NCBI GenBank assembly: GCA_017889545.1
Contig: JAGFZV010000021.1
Coordinates: 1-52,893, forward strand
Direction: 5' to 3'
DNA length: 52,893 bases
From: Bacillota bacterium
Lineage (GTDB): Bacteria; Bacillota; Negativicutes; CTSoil-072
Shown: in pieces, positions 18,234 to 26,641 of the stretch
Position numbering within the stretch: position 1 is the stretch's first letter
Layout of the letters: each line of letters starts with the position of its first letter
Notes under the pieces: generated by a model
Databases searched by the model: none
Seen by the model: the letters and a program-made list of their open reading frames with translations, nothing else
What the model was told of the DNA's origin: nothing
Translations under genes and position numbers: made by a program

Positions 18234-18892
18234 TGCAATTCCTCTAACCGCTGGGCACCGACGGAGTCGCCAACAACGATCAAAATATCCTGTGCGAGGA
18301 TCTTTTCATCAGGAAGTGGCGGCACAATCATTTCCTCACCTCGTTTGATCGCCACAACATTAATTCCATAAACAGACCGAAGTTTTGCTTCCGCAAGACT
18401 CTTGCCGATCAGCATCTGCGGCGCGGATACTTCCACAATGCTCACTTCCGGCGATAATTCAATGTAATCCAGAACATTTGGCGCCGCTAAATTATGAGCG
18501 ACTCGCTGTCCCATATCCCGTTCCGGATAGACTACCTGGTCGGCGCCAATTTTTTGCAGCATTTTCCCATGCAGCGTATTGCTCGCCTTGGCAACAATCC
18601 GATTTACGCCCAGATCCTTGAGCAATAGGGTCGTCATCGTATTCGCTTGGATATCTGCGCCAATTGCCACAACCACTGTATCGAAATTGCGGATCCCTAA
18701 TTCCTTTAAAGCGTTTTCATCAGTCGTATCCGCCTGTACGACATGGGTAATGGAATCACTAAATTTCTGCACCTGCTCCGGGTTACTGTCGATCGCCAAT
18801 ACTTCATAGCCCAATTTTAATAATGTCATGGCCACACTGGCTCCAAAACGGCCTAATCCAATCACCGCAAACTGTTTTTCTTTCTTTGCCAT
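18230..18892 (-). CDS. trkA: potassium uptake regulatory subunit TrkA/KtrA
   Basis: 220-residue cytoplasmic gating ring protein of a Trk/Ktr potassium channel. An N-terminal RCK Rossmann domain (GLGRFGASVA near 10-19, acidic residue in AIDSN) binds nucleotide, and an RCK-C domain (about 135-218) binds ligands such as c-di-AMP in relatives. The single RCK unit shows the KtrA type rather than the double-unit E. coli TrkA. The ATG at 18892 follows AGGGGTG. The GTG at 18901 is inside that site. It lies 11 bases after trkH, its membrane partner. Confidence 0.93.
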   Translation of the reverse strand: MAKKEKQFAVIGLGRFGASVAMTLLKLGYEVLAIDSNPEQVQKFSDSITHVVQADTTDENALKELGIRNFDTVVVAIGADIQANTMTTLLLKDLGVNRIVAKASNTLHGKMLQKIGADQVVYPERDMGQRVAHNLAAPNVLDYIELSPEVSIVEVSAPQMLIGKSLAEAKLRSVYGINVVAIKRGEEMIVPPLPDEKILAQDILIVVGDSVGAQRLEELQ

Positions 18893-18903
18893 TGTTTTCA
18901 CCC

Positions 18904-20271
18904 CTACCCGATCATAATTTTCCCTTCCGGATATTGGACCTTACTTTGCTTGCGAGAACGCAGCGCTAACGATAATGCCAATGTTATCGGACCGACCCGG
19001 CCGGCAAACATGGTAATAATCAACCATATTTTCCCATTCAGTGTTAACGTTGGAGTGATTCCGGTCGACAAACCCACTGTTCCGAACGCCGATACCACTT
19101 CGAATAAGATATTCAAAAATGGGGCTTCCTCGGTAATCGTCATTAACATGGTAACAAAAATAACCAGCAAAGAAGCCATGAATGTTATAGAAAACGCCTT
19201 GTAAATTGTCTGTGGATTAATCCGGCGGCTAAACAATTCGGCATCGTTTTTACCTCGCAGCAACGCCCATATGGCAGCAATAAGAATACTGGCTGTAGAA
19301 GTTTTAATACCGCCGCCCGTCGATCCCGGGGAAGCGCCAACAAACATCAAGAGGACAATGAAAAAAATAGTCGCACTTTGCATTTGTCCGATATCGACTG
19401 TATTATAACCGGCAGTGCGTGGCGATACGGACTGAAAATAACTGCTCAACAGCTTGCCTTGCCAGGATAGCTCACCCAAGGTGGCTGGGTTGTTCATTTC
19501 AAAAACCAGAATAACAAGCATCCCAAACAAGATGAGAAAGCCTGAAGAAGATAAAACCACTTTTGTGTGGAGAGAGAGTCCTGATAACCGACGGTTTTGC
19601 CAAATATCATAAATCACAGTAAAGCCAATGCCGCCCAAAATAATCAACAATGAAACTGTCAGGTTAACGATAATATCGTCGACATATCGGGTTAAGCTCT
19701 GAAACCCGCCGAATAAATCAAAACCAGCATTACAGAACGAAGATATTGCATGCCAATACCCAAAATAAATCGCCCGTTCTCCCATCTCGGGATACCATCG
19801 CAAAGCTAATATTGTCCCACCGATAAACTCAATGAGCAATGTTGTCTTAATAATATACCGAGTCAGCCGCACAATGCCTGCAACCGTTAGTTGGTTCAGC
19901 GCTTCCTGCATAATTAACCGTTCTCTGAATTGTATTTTTTTTCCAATCACAAGTGCAATCAACGTTGCCATAGTCATAAAACCTAGTCCGCCGGCTTGGA
20001 TCAACACAATGATAACCGATTGTCCAAATAGTGAGAAGTGAGTTCCCGTGTCCACGACCACCAACCCAGTCACACAAACTGCCGATGTTGAGGTGAACAA
20101 TGCGTCAATAAAATTAGTCCCCTGCCCAGAGGTGGAAGCAATCGGCAAACTCAAGAGTATAGCGCCCGTGAATATCAACCCGGCAAATCCCAAAGCAAGA
20201 ATTTGGTACGGTGTTAGCTTCCATTGGGCAATATCCAATAGGTTGGTAAACTTAGAATAGACTGTTTGCAT
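18904..20271 (-). CDS. trkH: potassium channel subunit TrkH/KtrB
   Basis: 455-residue integral membrane translocation subunit with four M1-P-M2 repeats. The filter-bearing loops can be recognised as TSAVCVTGL, SSFCNAGFDL, SPRTAGYNT and SAFGTVGLSTG, each with the key Gly. It forms the K+ path driven by the membrane gradient and is gated by the adjacent TrkA. The ATG at 20271 has an AGGTGGAG site 8 bases upstream. The alternative GTG at 20283 lies within that site. First gene of the trkH-trkA-methylase unit. Confidence 0.94.
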   Translation of the reverse strand: MQTVYSKFTNLLDIAQWKLTPYQILALGFAGLIFTGAILLSLPIASTSGQGTNFIDALFTSTSAVCVTGLVVVDTGTHFSLFGQSVIIVLIQAGGLGFMTMATLIALVIGKKIQFRERLIMQEALNQLTVAGIVRLTRYIIKTTLLIEFIGGTILALRWYPEMGERAIYFGYWHAISSFCNAGFDLFGGFQSLTRYVDDIIVNLTVSLLIILGGIGFTVIYDIWQNRRLSGLSLHTKVVLSSSGFLILFGMLVILVFEMNNPATLGELSWQGKLLSSYFQSVSPRTAGYNTVDIGQMQSATIFFIVLLMFVGASPGSTGGGIKTSTASILIAAIWALLRGKNDAELFSRRINPQTIYKAFSITFMASLLVIFVTMLMTITEEAPFLNILFEVVSAFGTVGLSTGITPTLTLNGKIWLIITMFAGRVGPITLALSLALRSRKQSKVQYPEGKIMIG

Positions 20272-20353
20272 TAGATACTCCACCTTATTCCTGGTTATAT
20301 AATTTAGTACAATTATAATCCTCGTCCATAAATCCGTCTACAACTTTTTCCAT

Positions 20354-20394
20354 AAAAAAGCACCAACTCACAACAAACTGAGTCAGTGCTTTTT
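20354..20394 (-). terminator. terminator of the class II aldolase gene
   Basis: A 16-bp stem (9 perfect A/T-GC pairs plus 7 with wobbles) is followed by a T-run on the minus strand. It lies between the aldolase stop and trkH. The aaaaagcac/gtgcttttt ends make it work in both directions. Confidence 0.8.
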
Positions 20395-20419
20395 CTAATT
20401 CTATGTCTTGTTTTTCTCT

Positions 20420-21268
20420 TTACATCGCTTTTGAAATACAATCAAAGTATAACATGTATTTTCGCACGGAGTCCTTTACGCCCTTTTTAACAACCGACAT
20501 CAGATGAACATAATTCGCGTTGGGGCTAGTGGTTAATTCCGATTTCAACTTCTCGGCTGCAACCAACGACATATCCGTAGCTATGTTGATCTTTGAGATG
20601 CCAGCTTGTATGGCGTCCCGGTAATCTTCCTTGCGCAATTTCGACCCTCCATGCATGACTAACGGAATAGAAATTTGTGAACTTAACTGACTGAGACGGG
20701 CAAAATCCAATTGAATTTCATTTTTGCAAGCGCCGTGATTTCTGTTTGCGGCAATTGCCAATGCATCAATCTTAGTTTTAGCGACAAAATCAGCAACGAT
20801 ATCCAGTTTGATCAGGTTTTCATCATCACCGGCCTCAGAAGGACGGTAACAATTAATATAGCCCAATTCACCTTCTACAGAAATACCGAGTGAATGGGCT
20901 ATGTTGGAAATTTCTTTCGTGCGTTTCAGATTATCAGTAAGAGACATAGCAGAACCATCAAACATGACAGAAGTGAAGCCCCAGCGAATTGCTTTCATCA
21001 CCCCTTCATAGGTGTGCGCGTGATCTAAATGCAAAGCAACAGGCACCGCACTTTTTTTTGCAGCACACAAAATAGCCGCGCTTAATGTTTCGACATCGAC
21101 AAACTTAAACAACCGCTCAGCGACACCAAGTACGATAGGCGCCTTCAACTCCTCAGCAACTTCACCGACAGCCCCTAGCGTTTCGAAATTAAATACATTG
21201 AATCCTCCGACTGCATACTTGCGTTTTTGTGCATCGTTCAGTATTTCCCGCATACTAACTAAGGCCAA
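20420..21268 (-). CDS. class II ketose-bisphosphate aldolase
   Basis: 282-residue zinc-dependent aldolase of the FbaA/GatY/KbaY family. Metal and substrate residues in place are LHLDHAHT (His80, Asp82, His83), VEGELG (Glu132/134), NHGA (His178) and MHGGS (His206), with KINIATD in the phosphate site. Two spots differ from the usual fructose-bisphosphate enzymes: the GTxHG loop is NRNHG, and GGSG is GGSK. A tagatose or other ketose-bisphosphate, or a deoxyribose-like substrate, therefore cannot be excluded. The start is TTG, with an AAAGGAGGAG site at proper distance; the next ATG is 22 bases from that site. Monocistronic. Confidence 0.85.
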   Translation of the reverse strand: MALVSMREILNDAQKRKYAVGGFNVFNFETLGAVGEVAEELKAPIVLGVAERLFKFVDVETLSAAILCAAKKSAVPVALHLDHAHTYEGVMKAIRWGFTSVMFDGSAMSLTDNLKRTKEISNIAHSLGISVEGELGYINCYRPSEAGDDENLIKLDIVADFVAKTKIDALAIAANRNHGACKNEIQLDFARLSQLSSQISIPLVMHGGSKLRKEDYRDAIQAGISKINIATDMSLVAAEKLKSELTTSPNANYVHLMSVVKKGVKDSVRKYMLYFDCISKAM

Positions 21269-21400
21269 GGTTGAACTCCTCCTTTAAGGTAGTGTTGAGG
21301 CTTATTTTTTAACTATTATAAAATTTCGCTATCTTTCAAAAAATGCCTGCGTAAAGATCATTATTTTTTAAATTTTTTCTGATATTTTTAATTTTAGAAA

Positions 21401-21440
21401 ACCCGGCTTACGCCGGGCTTTTATAGCGTGGCGTAAGCCG
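21401..21440. other. overlapping alternative hairpins upstream of the aldolase gene
   Basis: A local stem (21402-21407 against 21412-21417, loop ttac) is flanked by tttt on both strands. Its sequence cggcttacgcc is also complementary to ggcgtaagccg about 10 bases to the right (near 21431-21441), giving a competing 11-bp pairing. The structure may be a terminator or a small switch. Confidence 0.4.
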
Positions 21441-21481
21441 CTGGTTGCACTTAACTTGAAGGGCTTGACTTTTTATAGCTG

Positions 21482-21551
21482 GTCTTATGTCATAGAAAGT
21501 AGTTATACTTTCTATAAGACTAAAAAACTCCTCGAAAAAAATCGAGGAGTT
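21482..21551 (-). terminator. terminator of infC-rpmI-rplT with a second inverted repeat behind it
   Basis: A 10-bp stem (21526-21535 against 21542-21551) has an A-rich loop and a minus-strand U run at 21522-21526, 34 bases after rplT. Just beyond it lies a 15-bp inverted repeat (21482-21520) with a 5-base bulge. The remainder of 21269-21481 has no gene I can support. It holds the aldolase ribosome site, a TATAAT-like element near 21314-21319 and the hairpins at 21401-21440. Confidence 0.8.
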
Positions 21552-21585
21552 CAAAAAGCGGATTTTATCAAATCATCGCCAATGT

Positions 21586-21972
21586 TTATTTCTTTGCAAG
21601 ATCAACAGATTTTGCGTTTGCCAACTGTCCTTTTGCAAGATCAACCAATTTTGCAAAAGTTGCCATGTCCGCAACAGCCATTTCCGCCATCATTTTGCGG
21701 TTCACTTCAACACCAGCCTGCTTCAGACCATTGATAAACTGGCTGTAAGATAAACCATTAATACGGGAAGCCGCATTAATACGGGCAATCCATAGCTTGC
21801 GAAAATCGCCTTTTTTCTTACGACGGTCATTGCGTGCATAATGCAACGCTTTCATTACCGTTTCATTTGCTTTTTTAAACTGCTTGCTTTTCGCCCCACG
21901 ATATCCTTTGGCAAGCTTTAGAATTTTTTTATGTCTTTTATGTGCAGTAACGCCTTTTTTTACTCTTGGCAT
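21586..21972 (-). CDS. rplT: 50S ribosomal protein L20
   Basis: L20 assembles early on 23S rRNA and in many Bacillota represses its own operon through the leader. The N-terminus [20 protein letters not shown] and the core [14 protein letters not shown] are canonical. At 128 residues it is about 9-10 longer than usual. The extra C-terminus comes from an internal tandem duplication: AKLVDLAK is repeated 13 residues later as AKSVDLAK. The DNA shows 24-bp copies 39 bp apart (21593-21616 and 21632-21655) with 21 identities. Last gene of infC-rpmI-rplT. Confidence 0.96.
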   Translation of the reverse strand: MPRVKKGVTAHKRHKKILKLAKGYRGAKSKQFKKANETVMKALHYARNDRRKKKGDFRKLWIARINAASRINGLSYSQFINGLKQAGVEVNRKMMAEMAVADMATFAKLVDLAKGQLANAKSVDLAKK

Positions 21973-22004
21973 GTGTTAGCCCCCTTCAAAGTATATACTG
22001 ATTT

Positions 22005-22202
22005 TTAAGCGTACGGAAGCATCTTCGTCACGCGATCATGATCTGATTTGCTGACTAAAGTGGCTTTTCGTAAATTCCGTTTACGGGAAGGTGATTTTTT
22101 CTCCAGAATATGGCTTTTGAAGGCTTTAGAACGTTTAAATTCACCGCTGCCGGTAACTTTAAAACGTTTGGCGGCACTTCTGCGAGTTTTCATTTTAGGC
22201 AT
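22005..22202 (-). CDS. rpmI: 50S ribosomal protein L35
   Basis: 65-residue basic ribosomal protein with the canonical start [20 protein letters not shown] and the [11 protein letters not shown] centre. It lies 15 bases after infC and 32 bases before rplT, the conserved infC-rpmI-rplT order, and is transcribed from the infC leader. Confidence 0.97.
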   Translation of the reverse strand: MPKMKTRRSAAKRFKVTGSGEFKRSKAFKSHILEKKSPSRKRNLRKATLVSKSDHDRVTKMLPYA

Positions 22203-22217
22203 GATTGCTCCCCCTTT

Positions 22218-22736
22218 TTAGTTGTGTGTTTTAGCTGCCAAAATCATAATCATATTTTTACCTTCCAGCTTTGGTTCACGCTCGATGATAACCATATCTT
22301 TCAATTCGTTGGCCATTCGAACCAAGACCTGTCTCCCAAGTTCGGTATGAGACAGTTCTCTACCCCGAAACATAATTGTTACCTTCACTTTATCGCCATC
22401 ACTGAGGAAGCGCTGCGCATTCTTCAGTTTTACGTCGAAATCATGATCTTCAATATTCGGACGCAGTTTTACTTCTTTGACGGTAACAACTTTTTGTTTT
22501 TTCTTGGCTTCCTTATCCCGTTTTTGCTGTTCGTATTTAAATTTTCCAAAATCCATAATACGACAGACCGGGGGTTTGGCCAACGGCGCTACCTCCACCA
22601 GGTCTAACTGCTGTTCCATTGCCATTCGCAAAGCATCGCGGGTTTGCATAATACCCAATTGCTCATTTGAATCGCTTACGACTCTAACTTCCCTGGCGCG
22701 AATCTCTTCATTGATCTTGAGAGTTTCTTTGCTAAT
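22218..22736 (-). CDS. infC: translation initiation factor IF-3 (AUU start)
   Basis: 172-residue IF-3, which binds the 30S subunit and proofreads start-codon selection. The N-domain (INEEIRAREVRVV), the lysine-rich linker (about 75-95, KYEQQKRDKEAKKKQK) and the C-domain (RPNIEDHDFDVKLK onward) are all present. The start is ATT at 22736, spaced 7 bases from an AGGAGGTG site. The frame extends 28 codons further upstream, but those codons run through the leader terminator. A rare AUU start is the classic autoregulation device of infC: IF-3 rejects its own start codon. First gene of infC-rpmI-rplT. Confidence 0.95.
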   Translation of the reverse strand: MSKETLKINEEIRAREVRVVSDSNEQLGIMQTRDALRMAMEQQLDLVEVAPLAKPPVCRIMDFGKFKYEQQKRDKEAKKKQKVVTVKEVKLRPNIEDHDFDVKLKNAQRFLSDGDKVKVTIMFRGRELSHTELGRQVLVRMANELKDMVIIEREPKLEGKNMIMILAAKTHN

Positions 22737-22905
22737 TGCCGTACACCTCCTATTATATTCGAACATTAATGAAGACAAACAAAAAGCGGATGGTCGCAAC
22801 CATCCGCGAAAACAGCACACTACACTTCAGCTGTATCAACCTCACGAACTGCAGCAGCGTTGTAAGGTGAGAAGCGGATGGCTTCTACTTCAATAATATT
22901 GCTTA
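22737..22905 (-). promoter_or_regulatory. attenuator leader of infC-rpmI-rplT (L20-leader-like)
   Basis: The minus-strand leader holds a terminator: stem 22786-22793 against 22800-22807, followed by ttttt. An upstream copy of its 3' arm (CCATCCGC, 22874-22881) can pair instead with the 5' arm GCGGATGG and so act as antiterminator. That upstream copy also sits in a small local hairpin (GAAGC/GCTTC). Position and logic fit the L20-controlled leader known in Bacillota. The identity of the ligand here is inference. Confidence 0.8.
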
Positions 22906-22908
22906 ATT

Positions 22909-22937
22909 AGTTTAACACCAGACTTTTGAAAAGTCAA
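22909..22937 (-). promoter_or_regulatory. promoter of infC-rpmI-rplT
   Basis: TTGACT (22932-22937), a 17-base spacer, then TAAACT (22909-22914) on the minus strand. The -35 element overlaps the thrS stop codon. Confidence 0.72.
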
Positions 22938-24856
22938 GAACCAACATTCGCTTTTGCAGCTATTTCAGCTAAAACAATGGCTGTAAATTGATCTATGGAT
23001 TGAACCCCAATATCTCCTTTTCCACGCTGCCTGACCGCTACGCTGTCACTTTCCATTTCTTTATCACCAACAACTAATGTGTATGGCGTTTTTTGCAATT
23101 GCGCTTCACGAATTTTATAACCGATTTTTTCATTTCGTTCATCAATCTCTACCCGGATATCTTGCCGCTTCAGCACGGATGCCAGTTTTTTCGCATATGT
23201 GATGTGTCTGTCCGTGATTGGCAATATCATCACCTGCACTGGAGATAACCAAGTTGGAAAAGCACCTGCGTAATGTTCAATCAAGATCCCAATGAAACGT
23301 TCCATGCTTCCGTAGGCTACACGATGAATCATAACCGGGCGGTGTTTCTGCCCGTCTTCGCCGATATAGTTCAAATCAAAATTTTCCGGCATCAGCATAT
23401 CCAATTGTATCGTACCGCACTGCCAGGTGCGACCAATAGAGTCTTGCAAATGGAAGTCAATTTTCGGCCCGTAAAAAGCGCCATCGCCTTCATTTATTTT
23501 ATAGGGCATTTTGGAATCTTCCAGCGCTTCACGCAATGCATTCGTCGCAGTTTCCCACACCTCATCCGATCCCATGGCGCCTTCGGGTTTCGTACTCAAT
23601 TCCGCTCGATAGGTCAGCCCAAACACACTGTAAACTTCGTTAAATAAATCAATAACTCCCTGAATCTCCGTACGTATCTGTGATGGGAGCATAAAGATAT
23701 GAGCATCGTCCTGCGTGAAGCTGCGCACTCGCATCAGTCCGTGCAAAGCGCCTGAAAGTTCATGTCGATGCACTAAACCCAATTCACACGTGCGCAAAGG
23801 CAAATCCCGATAACTATGATGTTTATTGCGATAAACTAAAATTCCGCCCGGGCAGTTCATCGGTTTGACAGCATATCCTTCATTGTCAATTTTTGTAAAG
23901 TACATATTGTCCCGATAATGATCCCAGTGTCCTGATTGCTGCCATAATTTTTGATGAAGAATAATCGGCGTCTTAATTTCTTGATAACCATATTTCAAAT
24001 GCAGTTTTCGCCAAAACGTTTCCAACTCATTGCGAACAACCATTCCCTTCGGATGAAAAAACGGAAATCCGGGGCCTTCTTCCTGGATGCTGAACAAATC
24101 CAGCTCACGGCCCAATTTTCGATGGTCGCGCTTGGCTGCTTCTTCCAGCATTCGCAGATACGCTTCCAGATCAGCCTTCTTCTCAAACGAAGTAGCGTAA
24201 ATGCGCTGCAGCATTTTTCGCTTTTCATCTCCACGCCAATACGCTCCAGCCAAGTTTTGCAACTGGATAGCCTTGACTTTCCCAGTTGAAGACACATGCG
24301 GACCGGCACACAAATCAACAAAATCGCCTTGTCGGTACAAGGAAATTGCAGCGTCTGCCGGCAAATCATCAATCAATTCCAATTTGTAAATTTCGCCTTT
24401 TTCCTGGAAAAGTTTTTTAGCTTCTTCACGACTGACAACGCTGCGTTCAATCGGCAAATCTTCCTTTACGATCTTCTCCATCTCGCCTTGAATTTGAGCC
24501 AAATCTTCCGGAGTGAATGTATGCATGGTATCAAAATCATAATAAAAACCGTTAGCAATCGCCGGCCCAATACCTAGCTTTGCATCATGATACATTCGCT
24601 GCACTGCTTGTGCCAAAATATGCGATGAGCTATGTCTTAGTGCATCTTTCCCTTCCTGATCCTCGAATGTCAGAAATTCAACTGCAGAATCCTTCTCAAG
24701 CTTGGATTGTAAATCAACCAGACGTCCGTCAACTCTTGCTACTAAAGCGGTTTTTGCTAAACTTCGGCTGAGCGAAGCGGCAACTTCCAATAACGTACTA
24801 TTCGCTTCAATCTCCCGCATAGAACCATCCTTCAATGTGACATTCACTTTGCTCAT
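22934..24856 (-). CDS. thrS: threonine--tRNA ligase
   Basis: 640-residue class II ThrRS. Order: TGS domain (about 1-62), editing domain (about 63-225) with HSSSH (75-79) and C183/H187 in DLCAGPH, catalytic core (about 245-535) with MNCPGG (333-338, Cys335 a zinc ligand), the HRHELSGALHGLMRVRSFTQ motif and DDAHIF, then the anticodon-binding domain. All editing and zinc residues seen are intact. The ATG has an AGAGGAGG site. Expression is controlled by the T-box leader at 24877-25131. Confidence 0.98.
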   Translation of the reverse strand: MSKVNVTLKDGSMREIEANSTLLEVAASLSRSLAKTALVARVDGRLVDLQSKLEKDSAVEFLTFEDQEGKDALRHSSSHILAQAVQRMYHDAKLGIGPAIANGFYYDFDTMHTFTPEDLAQIQGEMEKIVKEDLPIERSVVSREEAKKLFQEKGEIYKLELIDDLPADAAISLYRQGDFVDLCAGPHVSSTGKVKAIQLQNLAGAYWRGDEKRKMLQRIYATSFEKKADLEAYLRMLEEAAKRDHRKLGRELDLFSIQEEGPGFPFFHPKGMVVRNELETFWRKLHLKYGYQEIKTPIILHQKLWQQSGHWDHYRDNMYFTKIDNEGYAVKPMNCPGGILVYRNKHHSYRDLPLRTCELGLVHRHELSGALHGLMRVRSFTQDDAHIFMLPSQIRTEIQGVIDLFNEVYSVFGLTYRAELSTKPEGAMGSDEVWETATNALREALEDSKMPYKINEGDGAFYGPKIDFHLQDSIGRTWQCGTIQLDMLMPENFDLNYIGEDGQKHRPVMIHRVAYGSMERFIGILIEHYAGAFPTWLSPVQVMILPITDRHITYAKKLASVLKRQDIRVEIDERNEKIGYKIREAQLQKTPYTLVVGDKEMESDSVAVRQRGKGDIGVQSIDQFTAIVLAEIAAKANVGS

Positions 24857-24876
24857 GCTTACGTTCCTCCTCTATT

Positions 24877-25131
24877 CTAAAAAATAAACTCCCATCCCTT
24901 AGCTAGGGACGAGAGTATTTACCCGCGGTTCCACCCTGATTGGCATAAGCCCATCTCGTATTTTGGTAACGGGACCAACGTCCCGGCACAGCTTACTATT
25001 TTTCAGCCTGCAGTTTAGAGGCGGTAACAAACGGTAATAACGTAAAAGCGTTTCCAGCCTGTGACGCCTTTTCTCTGAACGCATTGAGCCAATTGCCAAG
25101 TCCTCTTCATCACCATTGCAACTATACGTAA
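24877..25131 (-). promoter_or_regulatory. T-box leader (tRNA-Thr sensing) of thrS
   Basis: The T-box core AGGGTGGAACCGCGGG lies at 24921-24936 on the minus strand. A terminator stem (24888-24900 against 24905-24916) and a U-rich run follow. A candidate specifier ACC (Thr) is at 25023-25025 within GTTACCGCC. This is the standard uncharged-tRNA-dependent antitermination switch. Confidence 0.93.
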
Positions 25132-25138
25132 TGAGATC

Positions 25139-25167
25139 ATTATATCTAGGAAGCTACCAGATGTCAA
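25139..25167 (-). promoter_or_regulatory. consensus sigma-A promoter of thrS
   Basis: A perfect TTGACA (25162-25167), a 17-base spacer and a perfect TATAAT (25139-25144) on the minus strand. It places the leader start near 25131. Confidence 0.9.
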
Positions 25168-25198
25168 CCAGCCATCAAAAGAGTTAAGGAAAAAACAG

Positions 25199-25534
25199 TC
25201 AGGAATCAAACCCGTTTTTTTTCATATGACTGTGAATTTCCATCATCCAATCATCCCGTTTTTTGATCAATATCTTAATATTGGTACCGTCATTTCGAAT
25301 GATACGGAGCACATTGGACAATAATCCAAAGGTCTTTTCGGGTCGAATTTCACGAATCTGTGTAAAGGACACTTCTTCAATAAATTTTTGTGTAGCATCA
25401 ACAAGATAGCCAATAAAAACCAATCGATTCGTCGTTAAATAAAACGCACCTGTTAAGTGAGTCGATTCTGTTTGCAAATTGGCCATATCCTTTTTTAATA
25501 TCAATTCATCATCCTTCAAGCGAAAACTATACAT
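25199..25534 (-). CDS. small PH/GRAM-like domain protein
   Basis: 111-residue soluble protein with the strand pattern of a bacterial PH-like/GRAM fold: GAFYLTTNRLVFIGY (about 29-43), then FTQIREIRPEK and LRIIRNDGTNIKILIKKRDDW. Such domains bind lipids or act as protein-interaction modules, and no enzyme motif is visible. The ribosome site AGGAG overlaps the last codons of hydE and the ATG is 5 bases past its stop, so it is coupled to hydE. A role in H-cluster maturation is not implied by the fold. Confidence 0.7.
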   Translation of the reverse strand: MYSFRLKDDELILKKDMANLQTESTHLTGAFYLTTNRLVFIGYLVDATQKFIEEVSFTQIREIRPEKTFGLLSNVLRIIRNDGTNIKILIKKRDDWMMEIHSHMKKNGFDS

Positions 25535-25538
25535 TATA

Positions 25539-26600
25539 TCACTCCTGCTTCATCGCATTTTTCGTCTCAATTTGTTTTCTGGATTTCCGGAAACCATGTC
25601 CAGTCGAAACGGAGCGTCCAATCGATTCGATCTTTCCCGTAATACAAGAGCGACAATGACCGGGAGTATCGTTAATACAAATTTTTCCCGGGTACAAAAC
25701 ATACAACCCTCTATAGTCACCCTCCGTAACATTTGGCATAACTACATTCGCGCCACTCATTAATGCAAGTATCCGCCCTTCCGGGTTCAAAGCTTCCATT
25801 GCCGTCGTAGCCGGGATATTGCTGTCGGGCAAAAGCAGCCTGGTAATCGCCAAGACCTTACGGCTTAAAGGAAAGTTATCACCTTGCGATGCCGCCAACG
25901 GCGTCTGTGGATTAGGAATAAAAGGACCTATACCAATCATGTCGGCATCGATTTCCTGAAAGAATAAAATATCATCAGCAATAGTCTCGAGGCTCTGTCC
26001 AGGCAAGCCGACCATAGAACCGGTTCCGACTTCCCATCCCTGATCTCTGAGGATCTTTAGACATTGCACACGATTTTCCCAGCTCATTCCAGGATCCAAA
26101 TCCTGGTAAAGCTTCCGGTTTGTAGTTTCAATCCGCAGCAAATATCTGTCCGCTCCTGCTTCTCGGTAAGCCCGGTATTCTTCCAATGTTTTTTCACCGA
26201 TACTCAAAGTAACTGCTACGCCCAATTCTTTAATTCGTCGAATAATCTCCTGCATCCGTTCAAGCGTAAAGTAAGGATCTTCACCCGATTGCAAAACAAT
26301 TGTTTTATATCCATATGATGCTGCTTTTTGGGCAAAATCAACAATTTCATCGGGAGTAAGCCGGTAACGGGTAATCGTTTTGTTTTCCCTTCTCAAACCG
26401 CAATACAGACAATTTTGCTGGCAATAATTAGAAAATTCAATCAAGCCACGCAGGTGCACCTCATCACCGACGTAACATTCTCGAACTCTATTAGCAGCAG
26501 CAAACAGTTCTTCGTCGATTGTTGCATCAGACAACAGTTGTACGATTTCTTCCCTTGTTAATTGATGCTTTGTTTCCGCTTTATGGATCAGAGCGTTCAT
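25539..26600 (-). CDS. hydE: [FeFe] hydrogenase maturase HydE (radical SAM)
   Basis: 353-residue radical SAM enzyme that helps build the 2Fe subcluster of [FeFe] hydrogenase. The radical SAM cysteines are C60, C64 and C67 (CQQNCLYC). The optional second cluster site is also present (C308, C316, C319 with C-x7-C-x2-C spacing, as in Thermotoga HydE). IGIGPFIPNPQTPL is the HydE-type barrel motif, which separates it from BioB and PylB. The ATG at 26600 follows AGAGGTGA. An in-frame ATG at 26624 lacks a site. HydF, HydG and the hydrogenase are not nearby, so they must be encoded elsewhere if this is active. Confidence 0.9.
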   Translation of the reverse strand: MNALIHKAETKHQLTREEIVQLLSDATIDEELFAAANRVRECYVGDEVHLRGLIEFSNYCQQNCLYCGLRRENKTITRYRLTPDEIVDFAQKAASYGYKTIVLQSGEDPYFTLERMQEIIRRIKELGVAVTLSIGEKTLEEYRAYREAGADRYLLRIETTNRKLYQDLDPGMSWENRVQCLKILRDQGWEVGTGSMVGLPGQSLETIADDILFFQEIDADMIGIGPFIPNPQTPLAASQGDNFPLSRKVLAITRLLLPDSNIPATTAMEALNPEGRILALMSGANVVMPNVTEGDYRGLYVLYPGKICINDTPGHCRSCITGKIESIGRSVSTGHGFRKSRKQIETKNAMKQE

Positions 26601-26641
26601 TGTCTCACCTCTTCGACTATGCATAGTAAGCTATTCAGGCA

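Noticed and set aside
22737-22820. N-terminal extension of infC by 28 residues
   Set aside because: It reads through the leader terminator, has no ribosome site, and the AUU at 22736 has perfect AGGAGGTG spacing.
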